A stretch of 64,000 nucleotides of DNA, from positions 1 through 64,000 of the forward strand of contig PLXW01000046.1 in NCBI GenBank assembly GCA_003151595.1. The letters are read 5' to 3'. The stretch comes from Myxococcales bacterium. Its GTDB lineage: Bacteria > Myxococcota > Polyangia > Polyangiales > Polyangiaceae. A program made the translations under genes and the position numbers. Positions 50,359 through 59,914 of the stretch are shown here, piece after piece; within the stretch, counting starts at the first letter, position 1, and every line of letters starts with the position of its first letter. A model generated the notes under the pieces. That model was not told the origin of the DNA. It saw only the letters and a list, made by a program, of their open reading frames with translations, and did no database searches.

Positions 50359-53300
50359 GAGGGGCGCGTAACCTTCATGAACTTTCCAGGCATCGTGGGG
50401 TTGGGGACGAACCACGCCGGGTTCCCTTCCGGATCGCGTCCGAGGCGCGCGCCGGGCACGGGAGGCTGCGCGGCGTCGAACGTCTCGCTCGCCGCGTGCT
50501 CGCGCGACGGCGCCGCCGGAAGGAAGCCCGCGTCCTGCATCTCGGCCACGGCTTCCTTGAACGCCTTGATGACGAAGTCGACCTCGGCGTCGCCGTGCGA
50601 CGTCGTGAAGAAGCAGGGGAAGCCGTCGTAGATGTGAACGCCGCGATCGCGGAGCATGTAGAAGAAGACGTCGCCGAAGGCGTGCTCCTCTTTCCAGAAC
50701 GGCTTCCACAACGAGCTGAAGTGCTTGATCACGAGCGGCGCGTGCACCTGCTCGAAATGCGCGTTCAGCTCCGCGGCGAGTCGCTCGGCGTTCCCCGTCA
50801 CGCGCTTCTGGAGCGCGGGCCCTTGCTCCTTCAAGTGGAGGAGCACGGCACGCGCGGCGGCGAGCGCCAGCGGGTGACGCACGAACGTTCCGGCGAAGTA
50901 CGTGACGCCCACGGTGGGAACGGAGTCGTCGCCGAACTGCCAGAAGCCGCCGTCGAGCGCGTCCATGTACTCGCGCTTGCCGGCGATGACGCCGATCGGA
51001 TACCCGCCGCCGACGACCTTGCCGTACGACGCGAGGTCGGCCTTCACGTCGAAGAACGCCTGCGCGCCACCGACGCCGGTGCGAAAGCCCGTGATGACCT
51101 CGTCGAAGATGAGGAGCGAGCCGCTTTCGGTGGTGAGCTTGCGGAGGTCGTGCAGGAACTCGCGCGGCTGGAAGTCGGGGCGGCGGCTCTGCACCGGCTC
51201 GACCATGATCGCGGCGAGCTCGCTCGCTTGCTCCTTCAGGATGGCGAGCGTCTCGGGGGTGCCGTAGTCGAGAACGAGCACGTTCTCGGCGGTCGACGGC
51301 ATGATGCCGGGCGCGGCGGGGATGGCGCGGAGCTTCTTCGTCCCGCGCACGATCACCTCGTCGAAGATGCCGTGGTACGAGCCGGTGAAGATGGCGATCT
51401 TCGATCGCCCGGTGACGGTGCGCGCGATCCGCATGCATCCCATGACGGCTTCGGAGCCGGTGTTGCAGAAGCCGGCGCGATCGTTCCCGGTGATCTCGCA
51501 GAAGAGCTTCGCGGTCTCGCCGGCGAGAGGCGGCGTGGGGCCGATCTCGTGGCCGATGCGGAGCTGCTTCTCGACGGCCACGTTCACGAACTCGGGCTGC
51601 CAGCCGAACAGGTTGCAGCCGAAGCCGTTGAGCACGTCGATGTACTCGTTCCCGTCGATGTCCCAGAGCCGCGGCCCCGCCGAGCGCTCGACGACGATCG
51701 GATAGACGAGCTCCTTCACCGCGGGGCGGAAGCCGGTGACGACGCGTGGATCGGCGAGGTACTTGCGGTTGTCTTGCGCGTACGCCTTCGAGCCTTTGGT
51801 GCGCGCGTTGTAGCGGCGCGTGAAGGCTTCGAGGCGCGCCTTCTGTTTCGGCGTGAGCGGGTCGTTCTTGTGCGTGTGGATGCGGGCGATCGCGCCGAAG
51901 GCTTTCTTGACGTCGTATTTGGTGTGGGCTTCGGCGAGGGGGTCGGGGGTCGAGGCGGGGCCGCGCGTGGAGGCGGGGCCGTTCACGTTGGCGTTCCCGT
52001 TCACGTTCGCATTCCCGTTCACTCTCGCGTTCGCGGTCGGGGTCGGGGTCGCGGTCGCGGTCGGCGCGAAGCCGCGTAGCGCAGCAAGTTGCTGCTCCAT
52101 GATCCGCAGCTGCTGATCGATCACGTACTGAAGCGTCCCTGCGGCCGCCGTCGACATCGGCAACGGCGCCGCCCCCATCGCGACCGGCGCGTGCACGGCC
52201 TGCATCGGCTGCGCGACCGGCGCGGCCATCACGGGCGCGGCCTCCGGCGGGAGCTGCGCGTCCACGTGACTCGCGAGGCGCTCCAGCGTCGAAAAATCTT
52301 CGAGCAGCTGCCGGAACGTCAGCTTCACGCCGTATGCCTTCGACACCTTCAGCGCGACCTGCGTGAGGAACAACGAATCGAGCCCCAGCTCGACGAACGA
52401 CGTCGCGTCGTCCCCTTCCCCGATCTCCACGCCCGACGTGTCTTCGAGAAGCTGACGAAGCTCGGCGCCGAGGCGCGCGGTGCGTGAGCCTGACGGCTGC
52501 TGCGGCGATTCCATGGTCTCCTCGGTCGGTGGGCTTGCCAGAGTTGGCTGAAGACGTGCCGCGCTCTCGGGCGCAGCCTGAATCGTCGGACTGAACGCAG
52601 GCGCAGACACGGGCGCGGCCACGCTTGCACGGTCGATCCAGAAGCGTTGTCGCTCAAATGGGTACGTTGGCAACGGCACCCGTCTTGGTGTACCGGCGTG
52701 GAGGCGCTTGGCGTCGAGCGCGACGCCGTTCGTCCACAGCTGCCCCGCGGCCTTGAGCAGCGACGTCCACTCCGCCTCGGGATCGTCGGCGAGCGACGAG
52801 ATCGCGATCTGCGTCGCGCGATCGGTCACCTGTTGCCGCGCGAGCGTGGCCAGCGTCGTGCGCGGGCCGACCTCGAGCAACAGCACGTCCTTCTCCGCCC
52901 AGAGCGTGCGCACGCCGTCGGCGTAACGAACGGTCTCGCGCAAGTGCCGCGCCCAGTACATCGGGTCCTTCGCCTGCGCGGGGGTGATCCACGTGCCGGT
53001 CACGCTGGAGACGAACGGGATGCGCGGCGCCGAGAGCGGCACGGCGCGAATGACCGCAGCGAACGGCTCGACCACCGGGTCCATCATCGGCGAGTGGAAG
53101 GCGTGCGACGTGTGGAGCGCCTTGGCCACGACCCCTTCGGCTTCGAGCCGCCTCGCGAGATCGTCGATCTTCGCCGTGGGGCCGGCCACCACGCATAGCG
53201 TCGGCCCGTTCTCCGACGCGATCGCCAGCTCCGGATCGGTGAGCCGCGCGCGAACTTTCTCCGCCGGCTCGCGGACCGAGAGCATCGACCCCTCGGGGAG

Positions 53301-56300
53301 CGACTGCATCAAGCGACCGCGCGCCGCGACGATCTTCAGCGCGTTTTCGAGCGTGAGCACGCCGGCGACGACCGCGCAGACGAACTCGCCGATGCTGTGA
53401 CCGATCATCGCCGTCGGCCGCACGCCCCAGCTGTCCCAGAGCTTCGCCAGCGCGTACTCGATCGTGAAGAGCGCGGGTTGCGTGAAGCGAGTCTCGCGAA
53501 GCGCGGCGGCGGCGGCGACAGCGTCCCCTTCGGCCGGATGCATCACGCTGCGGAGATCGAGCCCCAGGTGCGGGAGAAGGATCTCGGCGCAGCGGTCGAG
53601 CGCATCGCGAAAGACCGGCTCGTCAGCGTAGAGCGCGCGCCCCATGCCGACGTACTGCGCGCCCTGGCCGGGGAACAAGAACACGACCGACGGCGGCGTG
53701 GTGGGAGCCGCGCGCGTGGCCTGCTTGCCGGCCGCCGCGCGGAGCTGCGTGACCGCGTCGACCGACGACTCGCACGCGAACGCGCGGCGATGACGGAACG
53801 CGCGACGCCCCCGGTGCAAGGTGAACGCGACGTCGGCGAGGCTCTGCGCGCCGTCGTGGCGCTCGAGGTGATCGGCCAGCGCACGCGTCGCCGTGTCGAG
53901 CGCGTTCGCGCTGCGTGCCGAGACGACGAGGAGCTGCCGCGCGCGGGATGGCGAGGACGGCGCGCGCCGCGGAGCTTCCTCCATCACCACGTGCGCGTTC
54001 GTGCCGCCGACGCCGAACGAGCTGACCCCCGCGCGTCGCGGCGCCTCTCCACGCGGCCACGCCGTGAGCGCGTTCACCACGCGGAACGGGCTGGTCGCGA
54101 AATCGATCTTCGGGTTGGGCGCGCGATAGAAGAGCGTCGCCGGGATCGCCTCGTGCGTGAGCGCGAGCGCGGTCTTGATGACGCCGGCGACCCCGGCCGC
54201 GATGACGGCGTGCCCGAAGTTGCTCTTGATCGACCCCAGCACGCAGAACCCCATGTCGCTCGTGCGCGATCGGAAGGCGCGCGTGAGCGCTTCGACCTCG
54301 ATCGGATCGCCGAGCGGCGTCGCCGTGCCGTGCGCTTCGACGTAGCTGATCGTCCGCGGATCGATCCCGGCGTCGGCGTGCGCGCGCGCGATCACCGTCG
54401 CCTGCCCTTCGACGCTCGGCGCCGTGAAGCTCGCCTTCGCGCCGCCGTCGTTGTTGATGGCGGCGCCGCGAATGACCCCCCAGATCGTGTCGCCGTCGCG
54501 CACGGCGTCTTCGAGCCTTCGCAGGACCACGAGCCCCGCGCCGTCGCTGAAGACGGTCCCCTTCGCGTCGGCGTCGAAGGCGCGCGTGCACCCGTCGTCG
54601 GAGAGCATCGCCCCCTCTTGATAGAGGTAGCCGCTCTTCACCGGCACGGTGATAGAGACGCCGCCGGCGAGCGCGAGATCGCAGTCGCCGTTCTGCAAGC
54701 TGCGGACGGCCGACGCGATCGTGACGAGCGACGTCGAGCACGCGGTATGGATGCTGATGGCGGGGCCGGTGAGATCGAGCCGGTGCGCGACGCGCGTAGC
54801 GATGTAGTCCTTCTCGTTGGCGACCATCGACTGGAACGCGCCGAGCGCGTCGACCAGGTCGGGGCGCGTGACGACGTTCTCGCTCCAGTACGAGTCGTTG
54901 TACTTGCCGGCGAACACACCGATCGCGCCGTCGAACGACTCGGGCACGTGCCCCGCGCTCTCGAGCGCGGACCACGCCAGCTCGAGCATGATGCGCTGCT
55001 GCGGGTCCATGATCTCGGCTTCCTTGGGCGTGATGCCGAAGAAGCCGGCGTCGAACTTGTCGACGTCGTCGAGGATGCCGCGCGCCTTCACGTAGTTCGC
55101 GTCGTCGCGGAGCGAGGCGGGGACCGCGGGATCGATCTCGGCGTCCGTGAAGCGCGACGTCGTCTCGCGCCCTTCGCGGAGCACGGTCCACAGCGCGTCG
55201 ATGTCGCGCGCGCCGGGGTAGCGCCCGACCATTCCGACGATGGCGATCGGCTCGTGGCCGCTCTTCGTTTCGCGCGCGGCGAACCGCGCGAGCTTCGCTT
55301 CGAGCGCGGCGCCGGCGTCGGTCGAACGCACGGCGAGCACGAGATCACGGATCGTGGGGTGCTGGAAGAGCTGGAGCACCGGCGCGTCGATCCTGCGCTC
55401 GTTTCGGAGGCGCGCCATCATGCGCACCGCGAGGAGCGACGTGCCGCCAAGATCGAAGAAGTTGTCGGTCGCTCCCACCGGCGTGATGCCGAGCAGATCG
55501 CGCCACAAGGCCGCGAACGCGATCTCGTCTTCTCCCTTAGGAGCCACGAAGTCGTTCGCCAGCTCGGGGCGATCGCTCGACGGCGCCGGGAGCGCGCGCG
55601 TGTCGAGCTTGCCGTTCGTCGTGACCGGGATCGCATCGAGCGTCACGAACGCCGAGGGCACCATGTACTCGGGGAGCGTGACCGCGAGCTCGGCGCGAAC
55701 GCGCGTCGGCGAGAGCTTCGTGCCGTCCTTGGGGACGACGTACGCCACGAGTCGCTTCACGCCCGGCACGTCTTCGCGCGCGATGACCACGGCGCGCTGC
55801 ACGTCGGCGCGCGCCGCCAGCGCCGCTTCGATCTCGCCGAGCTCGATGCGGTAGCCGCTGATCTTCACCTGCGAGTCGGCGCGACCGACGTAGTCGAGCA
55901 GCCCGTCGTCGCGCTCGACGACGAGGTCGCCCGTTTTGTAGAGGCGCGCGCCGGCGTCGAACGGGCTCGGCACGAACCGCTCGCGGGTGAGCTCCGGCTG
56001 GGCGAGGTAGCCGCGCGCCAGGCCGGCGCCGCCGATGTAGAGCTCGCCCACCTCGCCGCGCGTGACGGCGCGCATCTGCGCGTCGAGCAGGTGCGTCTGC
56101 GTCTCGCGAATCGCGCGACCGATGGGCACCGATCGCGCGGCGCCGTCGAGATCGCGCGGGATGCGGTAGCAGCAGGCGAACGTCGTCGTCTCGGTGGGGC
56201 CGTACCCGTTGATGATCGTCGTCCCCGGCAGCGCGTCGAGCGCGCGACGCACGTGCGTGACCGAGAGCGCTTCACCGCCCGTGAGCACTTCGCGCGCGCC

Positions 56301-57074
56301 GGTGAGCGCGGTCGCGTCTTCGTCGATGACGGTGTTGAAGAGCGCCGCGGTGAGCCACATCGTGGTGACGCCGTGCCGCGCGATCACGTCGCGCAGCCCG
56401 CGGGCCGTCGGGACCGCATCGGGGTACACGACGACGCGACCGCCGTTCGCCAGCGCCCCCCAGATCTCGAACGTCGACGCATCGAACGCCAGCGGGGCCG
56501 CGTGAAGGATCGCCACCTCGGGCGAGAGCGTCGCGTACCCCGCGTCGATCACGAGCCGTTCGATCGCGCGATGCACGACCTCGACCCCTTTGGGCTTCCC
56601 GGTCGACCCTGACGTGTACATCACGTACGCGACGTCGTCGGGGCTCACCTTCGCGCGCGGGACCTCGGTCGCCTTGGCGATGCGCGCGGCGTCGACGTCG
56701 ATGAGCACATCGACGCGACCATCCGCCGGCGGCGGCAACCGATCTCGAACGCTCGCCTGCGTGACCAGGAGACGCGCCCCCGCGTCGCGCAGGATGAACG
56801 CGAGCCGCTCACGCGGATACGTCGGTTCCAACGGCACGTAGGCGCATCCCGCTTCCAGAATCGCCAGGAGCGTGACGACCGTCTCGACGGACCGCTCCAC
56901 CGCCATCGCGATGCGATCGCCAGGTCGCGCGCCGAGGCTCACCAGGTGCCCCGCGAGCCGCCCTGCCCGCGCGGCGACCTCGCCATAGGAAAACGAGTCG
57001 CGGCCGTGCGTGACGGCGATCGCGCTCGGCGCTCGGGCAGCCCACGCGGCGAAGGAATCGTGGACGGGCTTCAT
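50355..57074 (-). CDS. Hybrid NRPS-PKS: A-PCP-KS-AT-ACP-aminotransferase, 2239 aa
   Basis: Loading and extension module, no N-terminal C domain. A (YTSGSTG about 151), PCP (LGGTSL about 541), KS (TACSTS with active Cys about 779, HGTATPLGDP and NFGHA following), AT (GHSIGE about 1224, then HAFHS, the malonyl type), ACP (GLDSL about 1563), and a class-III PLP aminotransferase (about 1725-2180, Lys in SYGKVVGGG about 2016). No KR or DH lies between AT and ACP, so the beta-keto group should meet the aminotransferase. The A-domain code reads DAFWLGGTFK, Val-like. The order is that of mycosubtilin-type synthases, but with an amino acid starter. ATG 57074 is used; ATG 57173 is in frame. Confidence 0.92.
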   Translation of the reverse strand: MKPVHDSFAAWAARAPSAIAVTHGRDSFSYGEVAARAGRLAGHLVSLGARPGDRIAMAVERSVETVVTLLAILEAGCAYVPLEPTYPRERLAFILRDAGARLLVTQASVRDRLPPPADGRVDVLIDVDAARIAKATEVPRAKVSPDDVAYVMYTSGSTGKPKGVEVVHRAIERLVIDAGYATLSPEVAILHAAPLAFDASTFEIWGALANGGRVVVYPDAVPTARGLRDVIARHGVTTMWLTAALFNTVIDEDATALTGAREVLTGGEALSVTHVRRALDALPGTTIINGYGPTETTTFACCYRIPRDLDGAARSVPIGRAIRETQTHLLDAQMRAVTRGEVGELYIGGAGLARGYLAQPELTRERFVPSPFDAGARLYKTGDLVVERDDGLLDYVGRADSQVKISGYRIELGEIEAALAARADVQRAVVIAREDVPGVKRLVAYVVPKDGTKLSPTRVRAELAVTLPEYMVPSAFVTLDAIPVTTNGKLDTRALPAPSSDRPELANDFVAPKGEDEIAFAALWRDLLGITPVGATDNFFDLGGTSLLAVRMMARLRNERRIDAPVLQLFQHPTIRDLVLAVRSTDAGAALEAKLARFAARETKSGHEPIAIVGMVGRYPGARDIDALWTVLREGRETTSRFTDAEIDPAVPASLRDDANYVKARGILDDVDKFDAGFFGITPKEAEIMDPQQRIMLELAWSALESAGHVPESFDGAIGVFAGKYNDSYWSENVVTRPDLVDALGAFQSMVANEKDYIATRVAHRLDLTGPAISIHTACSTSLVTIASAVRSLQNGDCDLALAGGVSITVPVKSGYLYQEGAMLSDDGCTRAFDADAKGTVFSDGAGLVVLRRLEDAVRDGDTIWGVIRGAAINNDGGAKASFTAPSVEGQATVIARAHADAGIDPRTISYVEAHGTATPLGDPIEVEALTRAFRSRTSDMGFCVLGSIKSNFGHAVIAAGVAGVIKTALALTHEAIPATLFYRAPNPKIDFATSPFRVVNALTAWPRGEAPRRAGVSSFGVGGTNAHVVMEEAPRRAPSSPSRARQLLVVSARSANALDTATRALADHLERHDGAQSLADVAFTLHRGRRAFRHRRAFACESSVDAVTQLRAAAGKQATRAAPTTPPSVVFLFPGQGAQYVGMGRALYADEPVFRDALDRCAEILLPHLGLDLRSVMHPAEGDAVAAAAALRETRFTQPALFTIEYALAKLWDSWGVRPTAMIGHSIGEFVCAVVAGVLTLENALKIVAARGRLMQSLPEGSMLSVREPAEKVRARLTDPELAIASENGPTLCVVAGPTAKIDDLARRLEAEGVVAKALHTSHAFHSPMMDPVVEPFAAVIRAVPLSAPRIPFVSSVTGTWITPAQAKDPMYWARHLRETVRYADGVRTLWAEKDVLLLEVGPRTTLATLARQQVTDRATQIAISSLADDPEAEWTSLLKAAGQLWTNGVALDAKRLHAGTPRRVPLPTYPFERQRFWIDRASVAAPVSAPAFSPTIQAAPESAARLQPTLASPPTEETMESPQQPSGSRTARLGAELRQLLEDTSGVEIGEGDDATSFVELGLDSLFLTQVALKVSKAYGVKLTFRQLLEDFSTLERLASHVDAQLPPEAAPVMAAPVAQPMQAVHAPVAMGAAPLPMSTAAAGTLQYVIDQQLRIMEQQLAALRGFAPTATATPTPTANARVNGNANVNGNANVNGPASTRGPASTPDPLAEAHTKYDVKKAFGAIARIHTHKNDPLTPKQKARLEAFTRRYNARTKGSKAYAQDNRKYLADPRVVTGFRPAVKELVYPIVVERSAGPRLWDIDGNEYIDVLNGFGCNLFGWQPEFVNVAVEKQLRIGHEIGPTPPLAGETAKLFCEITGNDRAGFCNTGSEAVMGCMRIARTVTGRSKIAIFTGSYHGIFDEVIVRGTKKLRAIPAAPGIMPSTAENVLVLDYGTPETLAILKEQASELAAIMVEPVQSRRPDFQPREFLHDLRKLTTESGSLLIFDEVITGFRTGVGGAQAFFDVKADLASYGKVVGGGYPIGVIAGKREYMDALDGGFWQFGDDSVPTVGVTYFAGTFVRHPLALAAARAVLLHLKEQGPALQKRVTGNAERLAAELNAHFEQVHAPLVIKHFSSLWKPFWKEEHAFGDVFFYMLRDRGVHIYDGFPCFFTTSHGDAEVDFVIKAFKEAVAEMQDAGFLPAAPSREHAASETFDAAQPPVPGARLGRDPEGNPAWFVPNPTMPGKFMKVTRPS

Positions 57075-57143
57075 GCTGTGGACGCACGGTTCATGGAACG
57101 GATGTGGTTCGCGGTGCGCGAGGTTCCTTGCGGCCGCTACGAC

Positions 57144-57155
57144 ACCTTTAAAGGT
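57144..57155. promoter_or_regulatory. Perfect 12-bp AT-rich palindrome upstream of the megasynthase operon
   Basis: ACCTTTAAAGGT is a perfect inverted repeat, unusual in this GC-rich DNA. It lies 70-81 bases upstream of ATG 57074 and 141-152 bases before the divergent GTG 57296. It is a candidate operator or -10 region controlling the synthase genes. Confidence 0.4.
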
Positions 57156-57295
57156 AAACGACTTCGCGAGCATGGTGCGACCGGAATCGGTGCCCTGGTA
57201 GCGCCCGCGCAGCTCGCCCGATCGAGCGGCATCGAGCGGCGAGGAAGAATCCTGGGATCGCCTCCGTAGACTCTCCCCACGGAATCCCCCATCCA

Positions 57296-58981
57296 GTGCG
57301 CCCCCTTCGCAACTCTTCCACTTCTCTTCTGTTCCTCCTTCTTTGTGGCGCTGCCGTTCGCTGCAGCGGCCCCTCGTCGAAAGGCGCAGCCGGCTCGACC
57401 TTCGACGGCGGGAGCGACGGCGGAGGCCCAGTCTTGCCGCCGGGCGACGACGGCGGGAACCCGATCAACCTCCTCGGCGACGCATCGCTCCCCGATTCGT
57501 CCGTGGTCGTCGACCGCTGCCACGTGCCGCCGGACAACGCGACGGGCAATGCGCCGACGTGCGGCCAGGCCCCCGCGCCGCCGAACTCGTTCACGCCCGT
57601 GACCAAGTGGGCGTGGACGGTGCCGGCCGATGGAGGCCTCAGCTACTCGGGGAGCATGGTCATCCCGCTCGTGGCCGAGATGGTCGACACGAACAACGAC
57701 GGCCAGGTGAACCTCTGCGACACGCCGAGCGTCATCGTGACCGTGAACGGCGGCGGAGTGCACGCCGCCGGCCCGATCTACATGCTCTCCGGCGACAAGG
57801 GCGAAGTGCAGCTCGTGTTCGACGGGCTGGTCGACGCCAGCGTGACGCCGGCTCTTGGTGACATCGACGGCGACGGCATCCCGGAGGTAATCGCCAACGA
57901 TCCGAGCGGACACCTCGTTGCCTACGACAACCACGGCAAGATCAAATGGGTCACGAGCACCGTCGGCACCTACTACGCCGACGAGTACCAGTACTGCGGC
58001 GCCATCGCGATCTACGACCTCGACGGCGACGGCAAGCCCGAGATCATCGACGGCTTCGAGGTGCTCGACAACAAAGGCAATCACCTCTTCAGCCACGACG
58101 TCACGGCGTGGGCCGGGATGTATTACTGCCCGGCGATGATCGCGGCCGATCTCGACAGCGACGGCCTCCTCGAGGTGATCTTCGGCAACGCCGCCTATCA
58201 CCACGACGGGACTCTCTACTGGAGCATCAACGAGCCGCCGGGGCAGCCGCAGATCGCCGACTTCGACGGCAACGGGATCCCGGAGATCTTCATCGCCCGC
58301 CAGGACGGCCTGAGCGTCTACTCCAACTCCGGCAAGCAGCTCGTCGCGCCGACGCAGTCGTTCGACCCAACCGAAGGGTTCACGTGCTGGTCCAAGGCCG
58401 GCGCGATCGGGGACTTCGACGGGACGGGACACCCGAGCATCATGGACGGGAGCTGCTCGCACTTCGGCGTGTGGCACGTCGCGAACAACGCGAGCCTCAG
58501 TCTGGCGTGGAGCCAACCGATCTCGGATCCGAGCGGAATCGCCGCCAGCACGGCGTTCGATTTCCTGGGTCGCGGAGTGGCCGACGCAGTCTATGGCGAC
58601 GAGTCGAGCCTGTGGGTCTATGACGGGGCGAGCGGGGTGCTCGAATTGAAAGGGACGCGATCGAGCGGAACGCTCATCGAGTATCCGGTCGTGGCCGACG
58701 TGGACAACGACGGCTCGGCAGACATCGTGGTCGTCTCGAACTCGGGCGGAGGCGGCGGCACGTACAAGAACACCGTCGAAGTGTTTCAGGACGCGCAGAA
58801 GCGGTGGGCGCCGACGCGCCGGATCTGGAACCAGCACGCTTACAGCGTCACGAACGTGCGCGAAGACGGGACGATCCCCGCGCACATGGCGCCGAGCTGG
58901 AAGTTCTTGAACACGTTCCGCATGAACGCGCAGATACAGCCGGGCGGAGACTGCGTCGCGCCGCCGGCGAATCCGAAATAG
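57296..58981 (+). CDS. FG-GAP/VCBS repeat lipoprotein, 561 aa
   Basis: Signal peptide with the lipobox AAVRC near residue 23, a Gly/Asp/Ser-rich spacer, then a seven-bladed propeller-like region. Calcium-binding loops of the D-x-D-x-D-G type repeat: DTNNDGQ, DIDGDGIPE, DLDGDGKPE, DLDSDGLLE, DFDGNGIPE, DFDGTG and DVDNDGSAD. The end has a conserved Trp/Arg/His block (RRIWNQHAYSVTNVREDG). It is probably an adhesion or structural protein of the cell surface. The start is GTG at 57296, divergent from the megasynthase operon. Confidence 0.85.
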   Translation: MRPLRNSSTSLLFLLLCGAAVRCSGPSSKGAAGSTFDGGSDGGGPVLPPGDDGGNPINLLGDASLPDSSVVVDRCHVPPDNATGNAPTCGQAPAPPNSFTPVTKWAWTVPADGGLSYSGSMVIPLVAEMVDTNNDGQVNLCDTPSVIVTVNGGGVHAAGPIYMLSGDKGEVQLVFDGLVDASVTPALGDIDGDGIPEVIANDPSGHLVAYDNHGKIKWVTSTVGTYYADEYQYCGAIAIYDLDGDGKPEIIDGFEVLDNKGNHLFSHDVTAWAGMYYCPAMIAADLDSDGLLEVIFGNAAYHHDGTLYWSINEPPGQPQIADFDGNGIPEIFIARQDGLSVYSNSGKQLVAPTQSFDPTEGFTCWSKAGAIGDFDGTGHPSIMDGSCSHFGVWHVANNASLSLAWSQPISDPSGIAASTAFDFLGRGVADAVYGDESSLWVYDGASGVLELKGTRSSGTLIEYPVVADVDNDGSADIVVVSNSGGGGGTYKNTVEVFQDAQKRWAPTRRIWNQHAYSVTNVREDGTIPAHMAPSWKFLNTFRMNAQIQPGGDCVAPPANPK

Positions 58982-58984
58982 GAC

Positions 58985-59239
58985 TCAGGCGCCCGAGCTT
59001 CGCTTCTTCTTTTCTTCGACGCGCGTGGCGGGAACGGTCTTCGCGATTCCAGGACGCGCGACCGGGGCGGGCACGTCGTCAGGCAGCGCGACGGCGTTGA
59101 CCAGATAGCCACGCCCTTCGCACCGCGGGCACTCGTACGTTTCGATGTCCCAGCCCGAGTTGGCGCGTCCGAAGGGGCCGCCTCCGGCGCCTCCGCATGC
59201 GGGGCATTCTTCGCGCGTCGCGGAGCTCATGACGGACAT
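58985..59239 (-). CDS. Small zinc-ribbon protein, 84 aa
   Basis: Two CxxC pairs (CPACGGAGG and CPRCEGRG) resemble half of the DnaJ-type zinc-binding repeat, and a disordered Pro/Ala/Arg tail follows. A second in-frame ATG at 59230 could be the start. The gene is minus-strand and converges on the FG-GAP gene with only 3 bases between stops. No function can be assigned. Confidence 0.68.
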   Translation of the reverse strand: MSVMSSATREECPACGGAGGGPFGRANSGWDIETYECPRCEGRGYLVNAVALPDDVPAPVARPGIAKTVPATRVEEKKKRSSGA

Positions 59240-59281
59240 CGTAGCGGGCGGCCCGCGTAGGGGCCAATTCAGCGAGCGAGC

Positions 59282-59806
59282 TCAGAAAGAATAGAACTCA
59301 TCCGGCGTGCGCGGCGCGGTCGGGATGCGATGGGCCGACGGGCCGAGCGGGGCGACGCGCACGACACACGCCGCGTGAAGACCGAAGCGCTCGAAGCGTG
59401 GCCGCGGAGGGTTGCTCGATCGCGAGCCGTCCGGCCATCGCCATCGCCGCAGCCCGCCTCGCAACGTGTAGTCGCCGCTGAAGCGACTCACGTTCCCTCC
59501 CAGGATCACTCCATCACACCCCTCCTCGGCCCCGAGGTCACGCAGGAGAACCGCGACCCCTCGCCTCCCGCCGGGCACGCTGTCGCGCGACGCTTCCTGG
59601 AAGTCGCCTGCGAGGACATAGTCCCAATCGGGACCGTCTTGCGGATACACCTCGACGTCCTCGGGATCGGTCGGCGCGCGGATGTGAGACGGATCGACCG
59701 GTGTGTAATCGACGCGCACCGCCGCGCATGCGGGCGAACCGAGGGAAGCGACGAGTCCGAACGCGGCGACGAGTGAAAGTCGCATCTCGTCGAGAGACGA
59801 CTTCAT
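59282..59806 (-). CDS. Hypothetical exported protein, 174 aa
   Basis: A signal peptide (after MRLSLVAAFGLVASLG) ends near SPACA. The mature part has conserved-looking LRDLGAEEGCDGVILGG, as in small envelope proteins of the DUF4156 type, but I cannot confirm the family. The C-terminal third is Arg/Pro-rich. The start may be at 59806 or at the second ATG, 59785. Confidence 0.65.
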   Translation of the reverse strand: MKSSLDEMRLSLVAAFGLVASLGSPACAAVRVDYTPVDPSHIRAPTDPEDVEVYPQDGPDWDYVLAGDFQEASRDSVPGGRRGVAVLLRDLGAEEGCDGVILGGNVSRFSGDYTLRGGLRRWRWPDGSRSSNPPRPRFERFGLHAACVVRVAPLGPSAHRIPTAPRTPDEFYSF

Positions 59807-59914
59807 CCGCCGTGCCAGCGCGATCGCGCGGGTTCTCGTGCGGTGAGCCCGCGGACGGGGGAGCTTTGCCGCGCGTCTTCGCCGTGACCGGGGCGTGAAG
59901 CGCGGTGGCGTGGC

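Noticed and set aside
53397..56612. Long open plus-strand frame inside the A-PKS-AMT gene
   Set aside because: Arg/Asp-rich, no domain, and on the opposite strand of KS, AT and A motifs.
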